DNA of 9,926 nt from Bacteroidetes bacterium HGW-Bacteroidetes-12 (GCA_002841035.1 PHDR01000071.1:1-9926); one strand, 5' to 3'. Numbered from the stretch's first letter, positions 1 through 7,847 are shown. The notes: generated by a model not told the origin, from the sequence alone. A program made the numbers and translations.

Positions 1-893
1 TAATGAGAGGAATTAAATCTAAAGATTTTCAAGACTTACCGAAATCTAAAAAATTCACTCAAAACTTTGTAACTCATACACCAAACCAAATGGCTTACAC
101 CTATTTGGGTTTAAATGTTAGAAAACCAATTTTTTCAGACAAAAGAACCCGTCAGGCATTAGCTCATTTGGTAGATGTTGATAAAATGATAGATGTAATA
201 GTGTTAGGATATGCTGTTAGGGCAATAGGGCCCATTGATCCTGTAAAGAAAAAACAATTCAATAGCGATATTAAACCCTACGAGTTTGATATTGAAAAAG
301 CAAAACAATTGTTAACCGAAGCAGGGTGGAAAGATTCTGATAATGATGGAATATTAGATAATGTTATTAATGGAAATAAAGTAAAATTTGAGTTTACCTA
401 TTTATACAATCAAGGTAACGATTTAAGAAAAGCTGTAGGATTACTTTTGCAAGAAGAAGCACGAAAAGTAGGAATAACAGTAAACGTAATATCTCAAGAT
501 TGGTCAATTTTCTTAGAAAGTACCAAACAACATGATTTTGATATGTATTATGGTGCATGGATAAGTACTCCAATACCATCAGATCATAAACAAATTTATC
601 ATACAGCTTCTTATAATGGAGGCTCAAACTATACTGGTTTTGGAAACGATGAAACAGATGCACTTATTGACGCTATTCGTTTAGAGCTTGATGAAGATAA
701 AAGAGCAATCTTGAATAAAAAATTCCAAGAAATATTACATGATGAATGTTCTTACATATTCTTGTATCATCCAAAAGAAAAAATAGCTGTTCACAATAGG
801 TTTACAAATGCAGAACCAAGTGTGATGCGTCCTGGATACAGATTAAGCGGCTTTTCCATATCAAATACACAACAACCTTCTGCTGTGAATTAA
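1..893 (+). CDS. Peptide ABC transporter substrate-binding protein (family 5), 5'-truncated by window edge
   Basis: This is the C-terminal part of an extracellular solute-binding protein of the OppA/DppA family (SBP_bac_5), which captures oligopeptides or similar solutes outside the inner membrane and delivers them to the permeases encoded next. The frame is open to the first base, so the ATG at position 3 is probably internal; about 297 residues remain of a family usually 500-600 long. Counting from that Met, residues 46-62 (SDKRTRQALAHLVDVDK) match the family's conserved 'vRqAlayaiD' segment. Residues 92-109 (YEFDIEKAKQLLTEAGW) match the 'ydpekAkqLLaeAGw' signature, and residues 111-119 (DSDNDGILD) are the Asp-rich turn that follows it in many members. 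No signal peptide is visible because the N-terminus is missing. The gene lies 52 bp upstream of the OppB-type permease on the same strand, so they are probably co-transcribed. The family is clear; the substrate cannot be told from sequence. Confidence 0.93.
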   Translation, partial: MRGIKSKDFQDLPKSKKFTQNFVTHTPNQMAYTYLGLNVRKPIFSDKRTRQALAHLVDVDKMIDVIVLGYAVRAIGPIDPVKKKQFNSDIKPYEFDIEKAKQLLTEAGWKDSDNDGILDNVINGNKVKFEFTYLYNQGNDLRKAVGLLLQEEARKVGITVNVISQDWSIFLESTKQHDFDMYYGAWISTPIPSDHKQIYHTASYNGGSNYTGFGNDETDALIDAIRLELDEDKRAILNKKFQEILHDECSYIFLYHPKEKIAVHNRFTNAEPSVMRPGYRLSGFSISNTQQPSAVN

Positions 894-945
894 TTTATTA
901 GATTTGTACCGAAATTGAATAGCTAATCAAAAGAACGCATAAATC

Positions 946-2373
946 ATGCTTAAATATATTTTAAAAAGAGTTTTAATTTTTCTTCCAACATTAGTAGTTA
1001 TTTCTCTTTTAACTTTTGTGATAAGTATTAATGCTCCTGGCGACCCTGTTGAGTCAATGTTGAATCAAAATGTTGGGGGAGAAGGACGTTCAGGAGAAAA
1101 ATTAGCTAATGAAAAAACATACAACGAAAAAAGAAAGGAACTAGGGTTTGATCTTCCCATGTTTTATTTTTCAATTACAAATTCTACCTACCCAGATACA
1201 CTACACCGGATTCCCAAAAAAGCTCATCGAGAAACTTTAAATAGACTTTCATTTGAATATGGCGTTTGGGAAAATGTATCCGCTTACTATCACGCATTGC
1301 GAGCCTTAGAAAGTAAAATATTTGAGTTAATGCCAAATGAAAAAAACTCATCAAAAATCAGGAACATTAAAGATAACATAAACGTGTTATACATTAATTA
1401 TGATGAGAAAAAAATGATGCAAACTATTGAAAGTATTGAATTTGATATATTTAAAGATAGTAATATTAAACAAACTTGCGAAAACGAATTTTATGATTTT
1501 AAGAACAGTTATGAGCACATGCTTTTTAATGAAAAAACAATTAACAGGTATATCCCCGTTTTTTATTGGTATGGAATAAATAACCAATACCATCGTTGGA
1601 TATCAGGTTTTTTGGTAGGAGATTTTGGTATATCCTATCAAGATAAACGACCAGTTAGTTCTAAAATTTTTGATGCCTTAAAATGGTCAATGATTTTAAG
1701 TGTATTGTCTATTTTTATAGCATATATTGTTGCCATTCCTTTAGGTGTTAAATCGGCTGTTGATAAAGGAAAAACTTCCGAAAAAGTTATTACCACTTTA
1801 TTATTTTTATTGTATTCATTACCTAATTTTTGGGTTGCAACTATGTTGATTCAATATTTAGGTGATGGGGATGGTTTAGGATGGTTTCCTACTCACGGTT
1901 TAGGAGATTTGCCAGAATCAGCTCCATATTGGGACAGATTTTTTGAAACGGCTTATCATTTTATATTGCCTTTATTTTGTTTAACTTACGCTTCATTTGC
2001 CTTTATTTCTCGACAAATGAGAGGTGGTGTTTTGAATGTGCTAGAAATGGATTATATCAGAACTGCCAGAGCAAAAGGACTTAAAAATAAAGTGGTTGTT
2101 TGGAAACACGCTTTTAGAAACTCATTAATTCCTATCATAACATTATTTGCAAATATATTTCCCGCAGCTATCTCAGGTTCATTTATTATAGAAGTTATTT
2201 TTTCAATACCAGGAATGGGACAATTAACACTTCAAGCAATTTTCCAACGAGATTATCCTATAGTATTTACTGTATTAATGTTTTCATCTATATTGACATT
2301 GATAGGAATTTTAGTCGCAGATATTATGTATGCCTTTGTTGATCCTCGAATTTCTTTTTCTAATAAAAAATAA
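946..2373 (+). CDS. ABC transporter permease, OppB/DppB type, with large periplasmic insertion
   Basis: One of the two inner-membrane channel subunits of a peptide-type ABC importer (BPD_transp_1 family). The N-terminus (TM1 about residues 9-28, ending in NAPGDPVE at 29-36) is the classical OppB start. The core resumes at WISGFLVGDFGISYQDKRPV (218-237) and carries the EAA loop that contacts the ATPase (RTARAKG at 372-378, HAFRNSLIP at 388-396). It ends with the typical SIPGMGQL (420-427) and VDPRI (465-469). Family members are usually 310-340 residues; this one has 475. The excess is an insertion at about residues 72-212, after the 'ELGFDLP' element. It is hydrophilic, rich in Lys, Glu and Asn, without an obvious membrane segment, and should lie in the first periplasmic loop. 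The start ATG sits directly before the membrane segment. The stop lies 6 bp before the next permease, which indicates tight co-translation. Confidence 0.95.
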   Translation: MLKYILKRVLIFLPTLVVISLLTFVISINAPGDPVESMLNQNVGGEGRSGEKLANEKTYNEKRKELGFDLPMFYFSITNSTYPDTLHRIPKKAHRETLNRLSFEYGVWENVSAYYHALRALESKIFELMPNEKNSSKIRNIKDNINVLYINYDEKKMMQTIESIEFDIFKDSNIKQTCENEFYDFKNSYEHMLFNEKTINRYIPVFYWYGINNQYHRWISGFLVGDFGISYQDKRPVSSKIFDALKWSMILSVLSIFIAYIVAIPLGVKSAVDKGKTSEKVITTLLFLLYSLPNFWVATMLIQYLGDGDGLGWFPTHGLGDLPESAPYWDRFFETAYHFILPLFCLTYASFAFISRQMRGGVLNVLEMDYIRTARAKGLKNKVVVWKHAFRNSLIPIITLFANIFPAAISGSFIIEVIFSIPGMGQLTLQAIFQRDYPIVFTVLMFSSILTLIGILVADIMYAFVDPRISFSNKK

Positions 2374-2379
2374 GAAACC

Positions 2380-3711
2380 ATGAATATGTTCAATCTTTTT
2401 AATAGAAAAGCAAGAGAAGAAAAAATTGTAGCAATACAAAATAACAATGAAAGTTATTGGACTATTGTCAGGCAACAATTCTATAAAAACAGAATTGCTG
2501 TATTTTGTCTTCGATTGGTATTTTCCTTTGTATTTATTGCCCTATTTGCTGATTTTTTGGCAAATGAAAAACCTTTAGTGGCTAAATATGAAAATACGCT
2601 CTATTTTCCTGTTTTTAAAGAATATGCTGTAGATTTAGGCATATCTGACTGGCAACCTGAATTTCGAAATGTTTCATGGAAAGACCTTAACTATGATTTT
2701 GTAGTTTGGCCTTTAGTTCCTTATTTGCCAAGAAACATTGATGTTATCAATACATGGGTAGGTCCTTTTGATACTCAAAATGTGGAATCATCAAAATGGA
2801 AACATTGGTTAGGAACCGATGATTTAGGACATGATGTGTTGGCAGGAATGATACATGGAACCCGAATAGCATTGTTGGTAGGTATTGTTTCTATGGGTAT
2901 TGCTGCTTTAATAGGAATTTTTTTCGGAGCAATAGCTGGATATTATGGTGATGACAAATTGAAAATGAACATACCTACTATAATAAGTTATGTATTAGGT
3001 TTTTTTATTGCGATTTTTTATGCTTTTGGTACTCGTTCCTATGTGTTGACTGATGCAATTGGAACATCTTTTGGGAGTTTTGTTGTAGAGTTGTTTTGGA
3101 GTATATTGCTTTTTGTTGCCATAATGGCTTTTTTTAGAGTTCTTATTTTCTTTATTAACAAAATACCACTCAACTTTAAAAAAATATCTATTCCAATAGA
3201 TATTCTAATAAGCCGATTGATTGAAATAGTTGTTTCTATACCTCAATTATTTTTAATTATTTCTATTGCTGCCGTAGTTGCTAAACCATCAATTTTTATT
3301 GTAATGGTAATTATTGGACTTACTACTTGGACTGGAATAGCTCGTTTTACAAGAGCTGAATTTTTAAGAATCAGAAACTTAGAGTTTATTGAAGCGGCAA
3401 ATGCACTAGGTTATAAAGAACTGAGAATAATTGTTAAACATGCTTTGCCAAATGCGTTGTCCCCTGTGCTTATTGCTATTGCATTCGGAATCGCATCAGC
3501 GATTTTAATAGAATCTACATTATCTTTTATTGGAGTAGGTGTTCCAGCTGAAACTATCACATGGGGTTCGATGCTTTCTAAATCCAGAGAAGTTTCTTCT
3601 GCTTGGTGGTTGGCAATTATTCCTGGGTTTGCTATTTTTATTACCGTAACTATTTATAATTTAATAGGAGAAGGACTTACTGATGCAATGAATCCAAAGT
3701 TGAAGAAGTAA
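2380..3711 (+). CDS. ABC transporter permease, OppC/DppC type, with extra membrane segments
   Basis: The second permease subunit, partner of the OppB-type protein immediately upstream (6-bp gap). A soluble N-terminus leads into TM1 (about residues 38-58). The family signature WLGTDDLGHDV is at 143-153, followed by a TM at about 161-186. The EAA loop is EAANALG at 338-344 with IVKHALPNALSP at 351-362. Near the end lie FIGVGVP (383-389) and the closing motif GEGLTDAMNPK (430-440). The usual length is near 300; this has 443. The excess is in two places: a longer loop between TM1 and the WLGTD motif (about 60-142), and about 80 residues at 191-272. The second insertion contains two strongly hydrophobic stretches (about 198-216 and 236-258) absent from classical OppC. 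A second ATG two codons in (position 2386) is an equally possible start. A terminator follows 20 bp after the stop, so the operon ends here and the ATPases must be encoded elsewhere. Confidence 0.95.
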   Translation: MNMFNLFNRKAREEKIVAIQNNNESYWTIVRQQFYKNRIAVFCLRLVFSFVFIALFADFLANEKPLVAKYENTLYFPVFKEYAVDLGISDWQPEFRNVSWKDLNYDFVVWPLVPYLPRNIDVINTWVGPFDTQNVESSKWKHWLGTDDLGHDVLAGMIHGTRIALLVGIVSMGIAALIGIFFGAIAGYYGDDKLKMNIPTIISYVLGFFIAIFYAFGTRSYVLTDAIGTSFGSFVVELFWSILLFVAIMAFFRVLIFFINKIPLNFKKISIPIDILISRLIEIVVSIPQLFLIISIAAVVAKPSIFIVMVIIGLTTWTGIARFTRAEFLRIRNLEFIEAANALGYKELRIIVKHALPNALSPVLIAIAFGIASAILIESTLSFIGVGVPAETITWGSMLSKSREVSSAWWLAIIPGFAIFITVTIYNLIGEGLTDAMNPKLKK

Positions 3712-3730
3712 TTTAGGTGATTAAAAAAAC

Positions 3731-3763
3731 AAAAAAAAGCTGTTCGATGAACAGCTTTTTTTT
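3731..3763. terminator. Bidirectional intrinsic terminator
   Basis: A perfect 7-bp stem GCTGTTC / GAACAGC (3739-3745 with 3749-3755) closes on a GAT loop. It is flanked by eight A before and eight T after, so it works as a hairpin plus U-tract in both directions. It lies between the stop of the OppC-type gene on plus and the stop of the small acidic gene on minus, as expected for a shared terminator of convergent genes. Confidence 0.93.
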
Positions 3764-3785
3764 GAGTAAAATGAAAAGTATAGTA

Positions 3786-4175
3786 TCAATAATTTTTCAA
3801 CGCATCTCTATACTCAAACAATTCCTGACGGTTGCTTGGGTTTTCTCTATCGTGCATCAACGAAAGTAAATAATTCAAACTTTCAACTCTGTCTTCATCA
3901 GTTTCAATAGAATTAATCATCATTTCAGCTTCAGCATCTTCTTCATCTCCTTCGGCAACTAACTCATCCGCTGGAATAGGAATATTAAAAGAACCATATT
4001 CAGCAATATGTTCGTAAGTTAATCGAAGTACTTTTGTTAGCGTAGGGTCTTCTTCCTTTAAGGCAAACTCCCTTAATTCAGTTAATTGCTCAACCAGTTT
4101 ACTGGAATTAATACCTGATTTTGATATTTCTTTTTGAATTTTCTCTATTAGCTTATTTGCTTCTATCGTTTGCAT
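3786..4175 (-). CDS. Small acidic hypothetical protein
   Basis: A 129-residue soluble protein that I do not recognise. It has no signal peptide, membrane segment or cysteine. The N-terminal half (about residues 1-62) looks like two or three amphipathic helices (MQTIEANKLIEKIQKEI at the start, then SSKLVEQLTELREFALK). A very acidic linker (DELVAEGDEEDAEAE, about 70-84) leads to a second helical region (RVESLNYLLSLMHDRENP) and a C-terminal helix. It is probably a real gene: it has its own upstream region with a TAnnTTTG box, it ends at a shared terminator, and it is the only long frame in the interval. It is divergent from the AsmA-family gene (131 bp between starts) and convergent with the transporter operon. 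It may be an adaptor or regulatory protein, but nothing visible assigns a function. Confidence 0.8.
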   Translation of the reverse strand: MQTIEANKLIEKIQKEISKSGINSSKLVEQLTELREFALKEEDPTLTKVLRLTYEHIAEYGSFNIPIPADELVAEGDEEDAEAEMMINSIETDEDRVESLNYLLSLMHDRENPSNRQELFEYRDALKNY

Positions 4176-4209
4176 AGTTGTTAAATTTTTTTAAAAATGT
4201 AATGAAAAA

Positions 4210-4217
4210 CAAAAGTA
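4210..4217 (-). promoter_or_regulatory. Candidate Bacteroidota -7 promoter element
   Basis: On the minus strand this reads TACTTTTG, an exact match to the Bacteroidota -7 consensus TAnnTTTG, with its downstream end 35 bp from the ATG of the small acidic gene. That would give a short leader of about 25-30 nt. I see no clear TTG -33 element at the usual distance, so the call rests on one box only. Confidence 0.35.
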
Positions 4218-4306
4218 GTTTTTTTTTTCTTCTAAACTCATTTTATTTAGTCTTAAACTTTGATTAATTTAGCACGATATTTCTAATCAATAACAACAAA
4301 TAAAAG

Positions 4307-7120
4307 ATGAAAAAAATTCTTAAAATCATAGGAATAACCTTCCTAATCCTTCTTATCCTCTTTGTTTCCTTGCCTTTTATGTTTAAAGGGAAAATCATTG
4401 AAATGGTGAAAGAACAAGCCAATGCTAACCTAAACGCTAAAGTAGATTTTGGTGCGTTTGATTTAGGATTAATTAGCACTTTTCCAGATTTTAACTTTTC
4501 TATAGATAATGTTACTGTTGATGGAATAGAAAAATTTGAAGGAACACAATTAGCCAACATTAAAAACCTTACACTAAAAGTAGATTTAATGAGCGTAATT
4601 AGTGGTGATGAAATTAAAATTAAAACTATTTTTATTGACAATCCTATAATCAATGCGATTGTGTTAGCAGACTCTTCTGCAAATTGGGATATTGCAAAAG
4701 TAACAGAAGAAGTTGAAGTTACAGCAGAAGAAACACCTGCTTCGCCATTTAAACTTAACCTTAAAGATTTAACCATTAAAAATGCTCGCATAGTTTATAA
4801 CGATGCAACAATGAATTTGCAAACTACAGTTTTAGGATTAAATTTCAACCTTTCGGGAGATATGACCCAAGATGTTACTGATTTAGTTACCAAAACAACC
4901 ATTGACACGCTTAATCTTTCCATGGACAACATCAAGTATTTTAATAAAGCAATTATTGATATTGATGCCACTATAAAAGCAGATTTAGCCAATAACAAAT
5001 TTACATTTACCGAAAATCAATTTAAAATTAATGAATTGATTCTTGCTTTAGATGGTTGGGTAGCCATTTTTGAAGACAATGATAATATAGATATGGATGT
5101 TAAATTTGGAGCAAAGAAAACCGAATTTAAAAATATTTTATCTCTAGTTCCTGTGGTTTATATGACCGATTTTGCAAACGTGAAAACAGAAGGAAAATTA
5201 GCCTTAAATGGGTATGCAAAAGGATTAATGACCGAAACTGCACTTCCTGCATTTGGATTAGATTTATTGATTGAAAACGCCATGTTTAAATACCCCGATT
5301 TGCCAAAAGCAGTAAACAACATTCAAGTTGATTTACATATTGAAAACCCAGGAGGAAGCGAAGACAATACATTGGTTAATCTTAAAAAATTCCACTTAGA
5401 ATTAGCAGGAAATCCTGTAGATATGTATATGAAAGTAAGCACACCTGTTTCTGACCCAAACATAGATGGCGGACTGAAAATGGCGTTAGATTTAGCTTCT
5501 GTTAAAGATGTTATGCCTTTAGAAGCAGGAGATGAAATGAATGGAAAAATAAATGCAGATGTACAATTAAAAGGAAAAATGTCATCTATCGAAAATGAAA
5601 AATATGAAGAATTTTTAGCACAAGGACAATTTGGAATAACCGACATGCTTTACAAAAGCGATTCTTTACCTTACGATGTGCAACTAAATAAAATGCTCTT
5701 GAATTTCTCTCCAAAATTTGTTGAATTAGCTGCCTTTGATGCAAAAATTGGCAAATCAGATATGCAAGCCAATGGAAAAATTGAAAATTTCATAGCGTAT
5801 TTATTTAGCGACAGCACAAACGTGTTAACAGGCAGGTTCAATTTTAATTCTAATTTAATGAATTTAAATGAATTTATGGCAGAAGAACCAGTTGCTGCTG
5901 AAGGAACGGCAGTAGAAGAAGCCCCACTTTCGGTAGTAGAAGTTCCTAAAAACATAGATTTTGCTTTAAATTCAAACATCAATAAGGTTATTTATGATAA
6001 TATGGAAATAGATAATATAAAAGGAGAAATTGTTGTGAAGGATCAAAAAGTAAGTATGAAAAATGTAGCCATGAATTTGTTAGGAGGAAGTATGCTCATG
6101 AATGGTTTTTATGAAACAACCAATCCAGAAAAACCAGGATTTAACTACGAAATGGCAATTAAAGATTTTGATATTCAACAAGTTGTTACCACTTTTAACA
6201 CCATTGAAGAAATGGCTCCTTATGCTAAAAATGCTAAAGGCAGATTTAATACATCGTTAGTCGTAGAAGGATTTTTAGATAAAGAAATGATGCCCGACAT
6301 GAATTCATTAACAGGAAAGGGTGATATGCTAACTAAAAGTATAAAAGTAGAAGATTTTGAGGCAATGAATAAATTGGCAGATGCGTTGAAAAATGATAAT
6401 TTAAAAAAACTAGAAGTTAATGATACCAAATTGAAATACTCATTTAAAGATGGAAGAGTTACCCTAGATCCTTTTGATGTAAAAATGGGTAAAACAGTAG
6501 GAACAATGTCGGGTTCTAATGGATTTGACCAAACAATTGATTATAAAATGACATTGAAAGTACCAAGCTCAGAATTAGGTGCTGGAGATGCATTAAATAC
6601 GTTGAATGCCCAAGCTTCTAGTTTAGGAATGAGCCTGAAATCAGCTGATTTTATAAACGTAGATGTGTTACTAAAAGGTACCTTTGATGACCCTAAAGTG
6701 AGCGTGAGTTTGAAAGATGCTGTGGGTAACATAAAGGAGGAGATTAAAGAGCAGATAAAGGAAAAAATTACCGAAGAAGTTGATAAAGCTAAGGAAGAAG
6801 CGAAGAAAAAAGCACGAGAACAAGCAGATAAAATTTTAGCAGAAGCTGAGAAAAATGCACAAAAAATTAGAAACGAAGCTAAATCAGCAGCCGATAAAGT
6901 TCGTCAAGAAGCGGACAAACAAGCTCAAGATTTAATAAAACAAGCTGGCGGAAATCCATTGAAAAAAATAGCAGCAGAAAAAACGGCTGAAAAATTGAAA
7001 AGTGAAGCAGAGAAAAAAGCAATAAGTATTGAAAACGAAGGCAATAAAAATGCTGATGCTTTAATGGCTAAAGCCCAAAAAGAAGCAGATGCAACAATGG
7101 CTAAAGTTGATGCTCAATAG
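4307..7120 (+). CDS. AsmA-family inner-membrane-anchored protein with C-terminal 11-mer-repeat tail
   Basis: A 937-residue AsmA-family protein; the wider AsmA/TamB group is thought to span the periplasm and help carry phospholipids or assemble the outer membrane. An N-terminal anchor (about residues 4-26, ILKIIGITFLILLILFVSLP) precedes the typical AsmA opening: a Lys/Glu helix, NANLNAKVDFGAFDLGLIS, then 'FPDFNFSIDNVTVDG'. The body (about 40-800) is beta-strand rich with repeating 'NIDFAL / GKLALNG / KGKM' strands, as expected for a hydrophobic-groove fold. Two acidic linkers (about 133-147 and 526-548) interrupt it. The C-terminal AsmA signature, LDPFDVKMG then MSGSNGFDQTIDYKM and LKVPSSELG, lies at about 720-765. 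From about residue 805 the sequence becomes a highly charged helix with nine 11-residue repeats in two blocks (826-880 and 891-934), split by a GGNPLKKIAA hinge. Upstream, TAATTTAG (4265-4272) is one mismatch from TAnnTTTG. The gene is monocistronic, ending at a strong terminator. Confidence 0.92.
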   Translation: MKKILKIIGITFLILLILFVSLPFMFKGKIIEMVKEQANANLNAKVDFGAFDLGLISTFPDFNFSIDNVTVDGIEKFEGTQLANIKNLTLKVDLMSVISGDEIKIKTIFIDNPIINAIVLADSSANWDIAKVTEEVEVTAEETPASPFKLNLKDLTIKNARIVYNDATMNLQTTVLGLNFNLSGDMTQDVTDLVTKTTIDTLNLSMDNIKYFNKAIIDIDATIKADLANNKFTFTENQFKINELILALDGWVAIFEDNDNIDMDVKFGAKKTEFKNILSLVPVVYMTDFANVKTEGKLALNGYAKGLMTETALPAFGLDLLIENAMFKYPDLPKAVNNIQVDLHIENPGGSEDNTLVNLKKFHLELAGNPVDMYMKVSTPVSDPNIDGGLKMALDLASVKDVMPLEAGDEMNGKINADVQLKGKMSSIENEKYEEFLAQGQFGITDMLYKSDSLPYDVQLNKMLLNFSPKFVELAAFDAKIGKSDMQANGKIENFIAYLFSDSTNVLTGRFNFNSNLMNLNEFMAEEPVAAEGTAVEEAPLSVVEVPKNIDFALNSNINKVIYDNMEIDNIKGEIVVKDQKVSMKNVAMNLLGGSMLMNGFYETTNPEKPGFNYEMAIKDFDIQQVVTTFNTIEEMAPYAKNAKGRFNTSLVVEGFLDKEMMPDMNSLTGKGDMLTKSIKVEDFEAMNKLADALKNDNLKKLEVNDTKLKYSFKDGRVTLDPFDVKMGKTVGTMSGSNGFDQTIDYKMTLKVPSSELGAGDALNTLNAQASSLGMSLKSADFINVDVLLKGTFDDPKVSVSLKDAVGNIKEEIKEQIKEKITEEVDKAKEEAKKKAREQADKILAEAEKNAQKIRNEAKSAADKVRQEADKQAQDLIKQAGGNPLKKIAAEKTAEKLKSEAEKKAISIENEGNKNADALMAKAQKEADATMAKVDAQ

Positions 7121-7126
7121 GGGGAA

Positions 7127-7149
7127 GTAGTTAGGTGTTAGTAGTTAGT
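7127..7149. repeat. Short GTAGTTAG direct repeats
   Basis: GTAGTTAG occurs at 7127-7134 and again at 7141-7148, separated by GTGTTA, so the stretch is a run of TTAG/TAGT units just after the AsmA stop and before the terminator hairpin. It is low-complexity, non-coding, and of unknown role. Confidence 0.55.
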
Positions 7150-7151
7150 AA

Positions 7152-7188
7152 AAAAACCTAATAGGTTTCAAAAACCTATTAGGTTTTT
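7152..7188. terminator. Perfect 17-bp hairpin terminator after the AsmA-family gene
   Basis: Positions 7152-7168 pair perfectly with 7172-7188 around a CAA loop. The core is CCTAATAGG / CCTATTAGG, with five A at the 5' foot and five T at the 3' foot. The placement 31 bp after the AsmA stop and the T-tract fit an intrinsic terminator that could act on either strand. Confidence 0.85.
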
Positions 7189-7218
7189 AATATTTGGTTA
7201 AAAAAAAATTAAGAAAAA

Positions 7219-7560
7219 GTGAACAATTATATTTTAATAATACTTGCATTTTTTTACTATTCAAATAGTTATGCTCAAGAAGAAAATTGCCCTGAGCCAA
7301 AGAAAAAAGCAATAAAATATCTCGAATCTGCTCGATTAGCGGCTTCTAATCAAAAAAAATCGCTATTAATGGAAGCGATTAAAATCGACCCTAATTACCT
7401 TGAAGCCTATGATGAACTAGCCACAATTGCTGATAGAGAAGCCGAAAATGCTTTTAATAAAGGAGAGGCTGGCGGACTTAAAAACAGCACAGCACTTCGT
7501 ATAAGTTATTGGAAAAAAATAGTTGAAATATTAAAACAAATTCTAAGGATAATCCTATAG
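7219..7560 (+). pseudogene. Exported TPR-type protein, 3'-truncated remnant
   Basis: The frame starts with GTG (an in-frame TAA lies 6 nt upstream and no ATG is available). It encodes a signal peptide (NNYILIILAFFYYSNSYA-Q, likely signal peptidase I cut after residue 20). A tetratricopeptide-like pair of helices follows (KKAIKYLESARLAASNQ, then LLMEAIKIDPNYLEAYDELA), with the typical 'xIDPNYxEAYxxLA' signature. In Bacteroidota such N-termini usually begin longer TPR proteins, often with OmpA-like or beta-propeller domains. Here the protein-like sequence stops at 'SYWKKIVEI' (to about 7530). The last residues LKQILRIIL before the TAG come from the reverse side of a neighbouring minus-strand gene. 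The frame is therefore a broken gene whose 3' part has been lost, 113 residues in all. It may still be translated as a short secreted peptide. Confidence 0.72.
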
Positions 7561-7813
7561 ATTTTATCAGTGCTATAAAAATTAAATATCCTAAATATTG
7601 ATTTGCCCTACCTATAATAGGGGTGTTGTTTAATATATTTTCAGCCCCAACTAAATATCTGTCTGAGTCTAACCAATATTGAATGCCTGGAATACCAGTA
7701 GTAAAATAACCATATTTCCAGTTCATGTAGTTTAGATAGATAAATCTAAAAATTATGGCAACAAGAAAGAGATACTTTAATAATTTTTTATTTAATAGTT
7801 TATTAGCAATCAT
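7478..7813 (-). pseudogene. Membrane glycosyltransferase-like protein, 3'-truncated N-terminal remnant
   Basis: The frame begins at an ATG and reads like the N-terminus of a multi-pass glycosyltransferase of the GT39/PMT-like or related GT-C superfamily. It has a first membrane segment (about residues 10-27, LLKYLFLVAIIFRFIYL) and an external loop with DSDRYLVGAENILNN (49-63) in the place where GT-C enzymes carry acidic residues. A second hydrophobic helix follows (YLGYLIFIALIKSIGLSLEF, about 73-92). Such enzymes use polyprenyl-linked sugars at the membrane and have 400-600 residues. Protein-like sequence ends around 'LEFVLIFQLFF' (near 7514-7540); the last ten residues are the antisense of the truncated TPR gene. 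Both genes are thus cut at one junction. The family call is moderate because only about 100 residues survive; a generic polytopic membrane protein is the alternative. Confidence 0.6.
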
Positions 7814-7847
7814 TATTAAAAATCAGTTCGTTGATTTGATTAAAGCT

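Noticed and set aside
899..906. TAGATTTG matches the TAnnTTTG -7 box upstream of the OppB-type gene.
   Set aside because: No TTG -33 element lies about 19 bp upstream, and the 52-bp gap within an apparent operon makes an internal promoter unproven. A single 8-mer is expected by chance in AT-rich DNA.
4264..4791. A 175-residue minus-strand frame opposite the start of the AsmA-family gene.
   Set aside because: It is an antisense shadow: Ser/Ile-rich translation with no motif, and the plus strand has clear AsmA features and a good start. The other minus frames inside the AsmA gene are the same kind.
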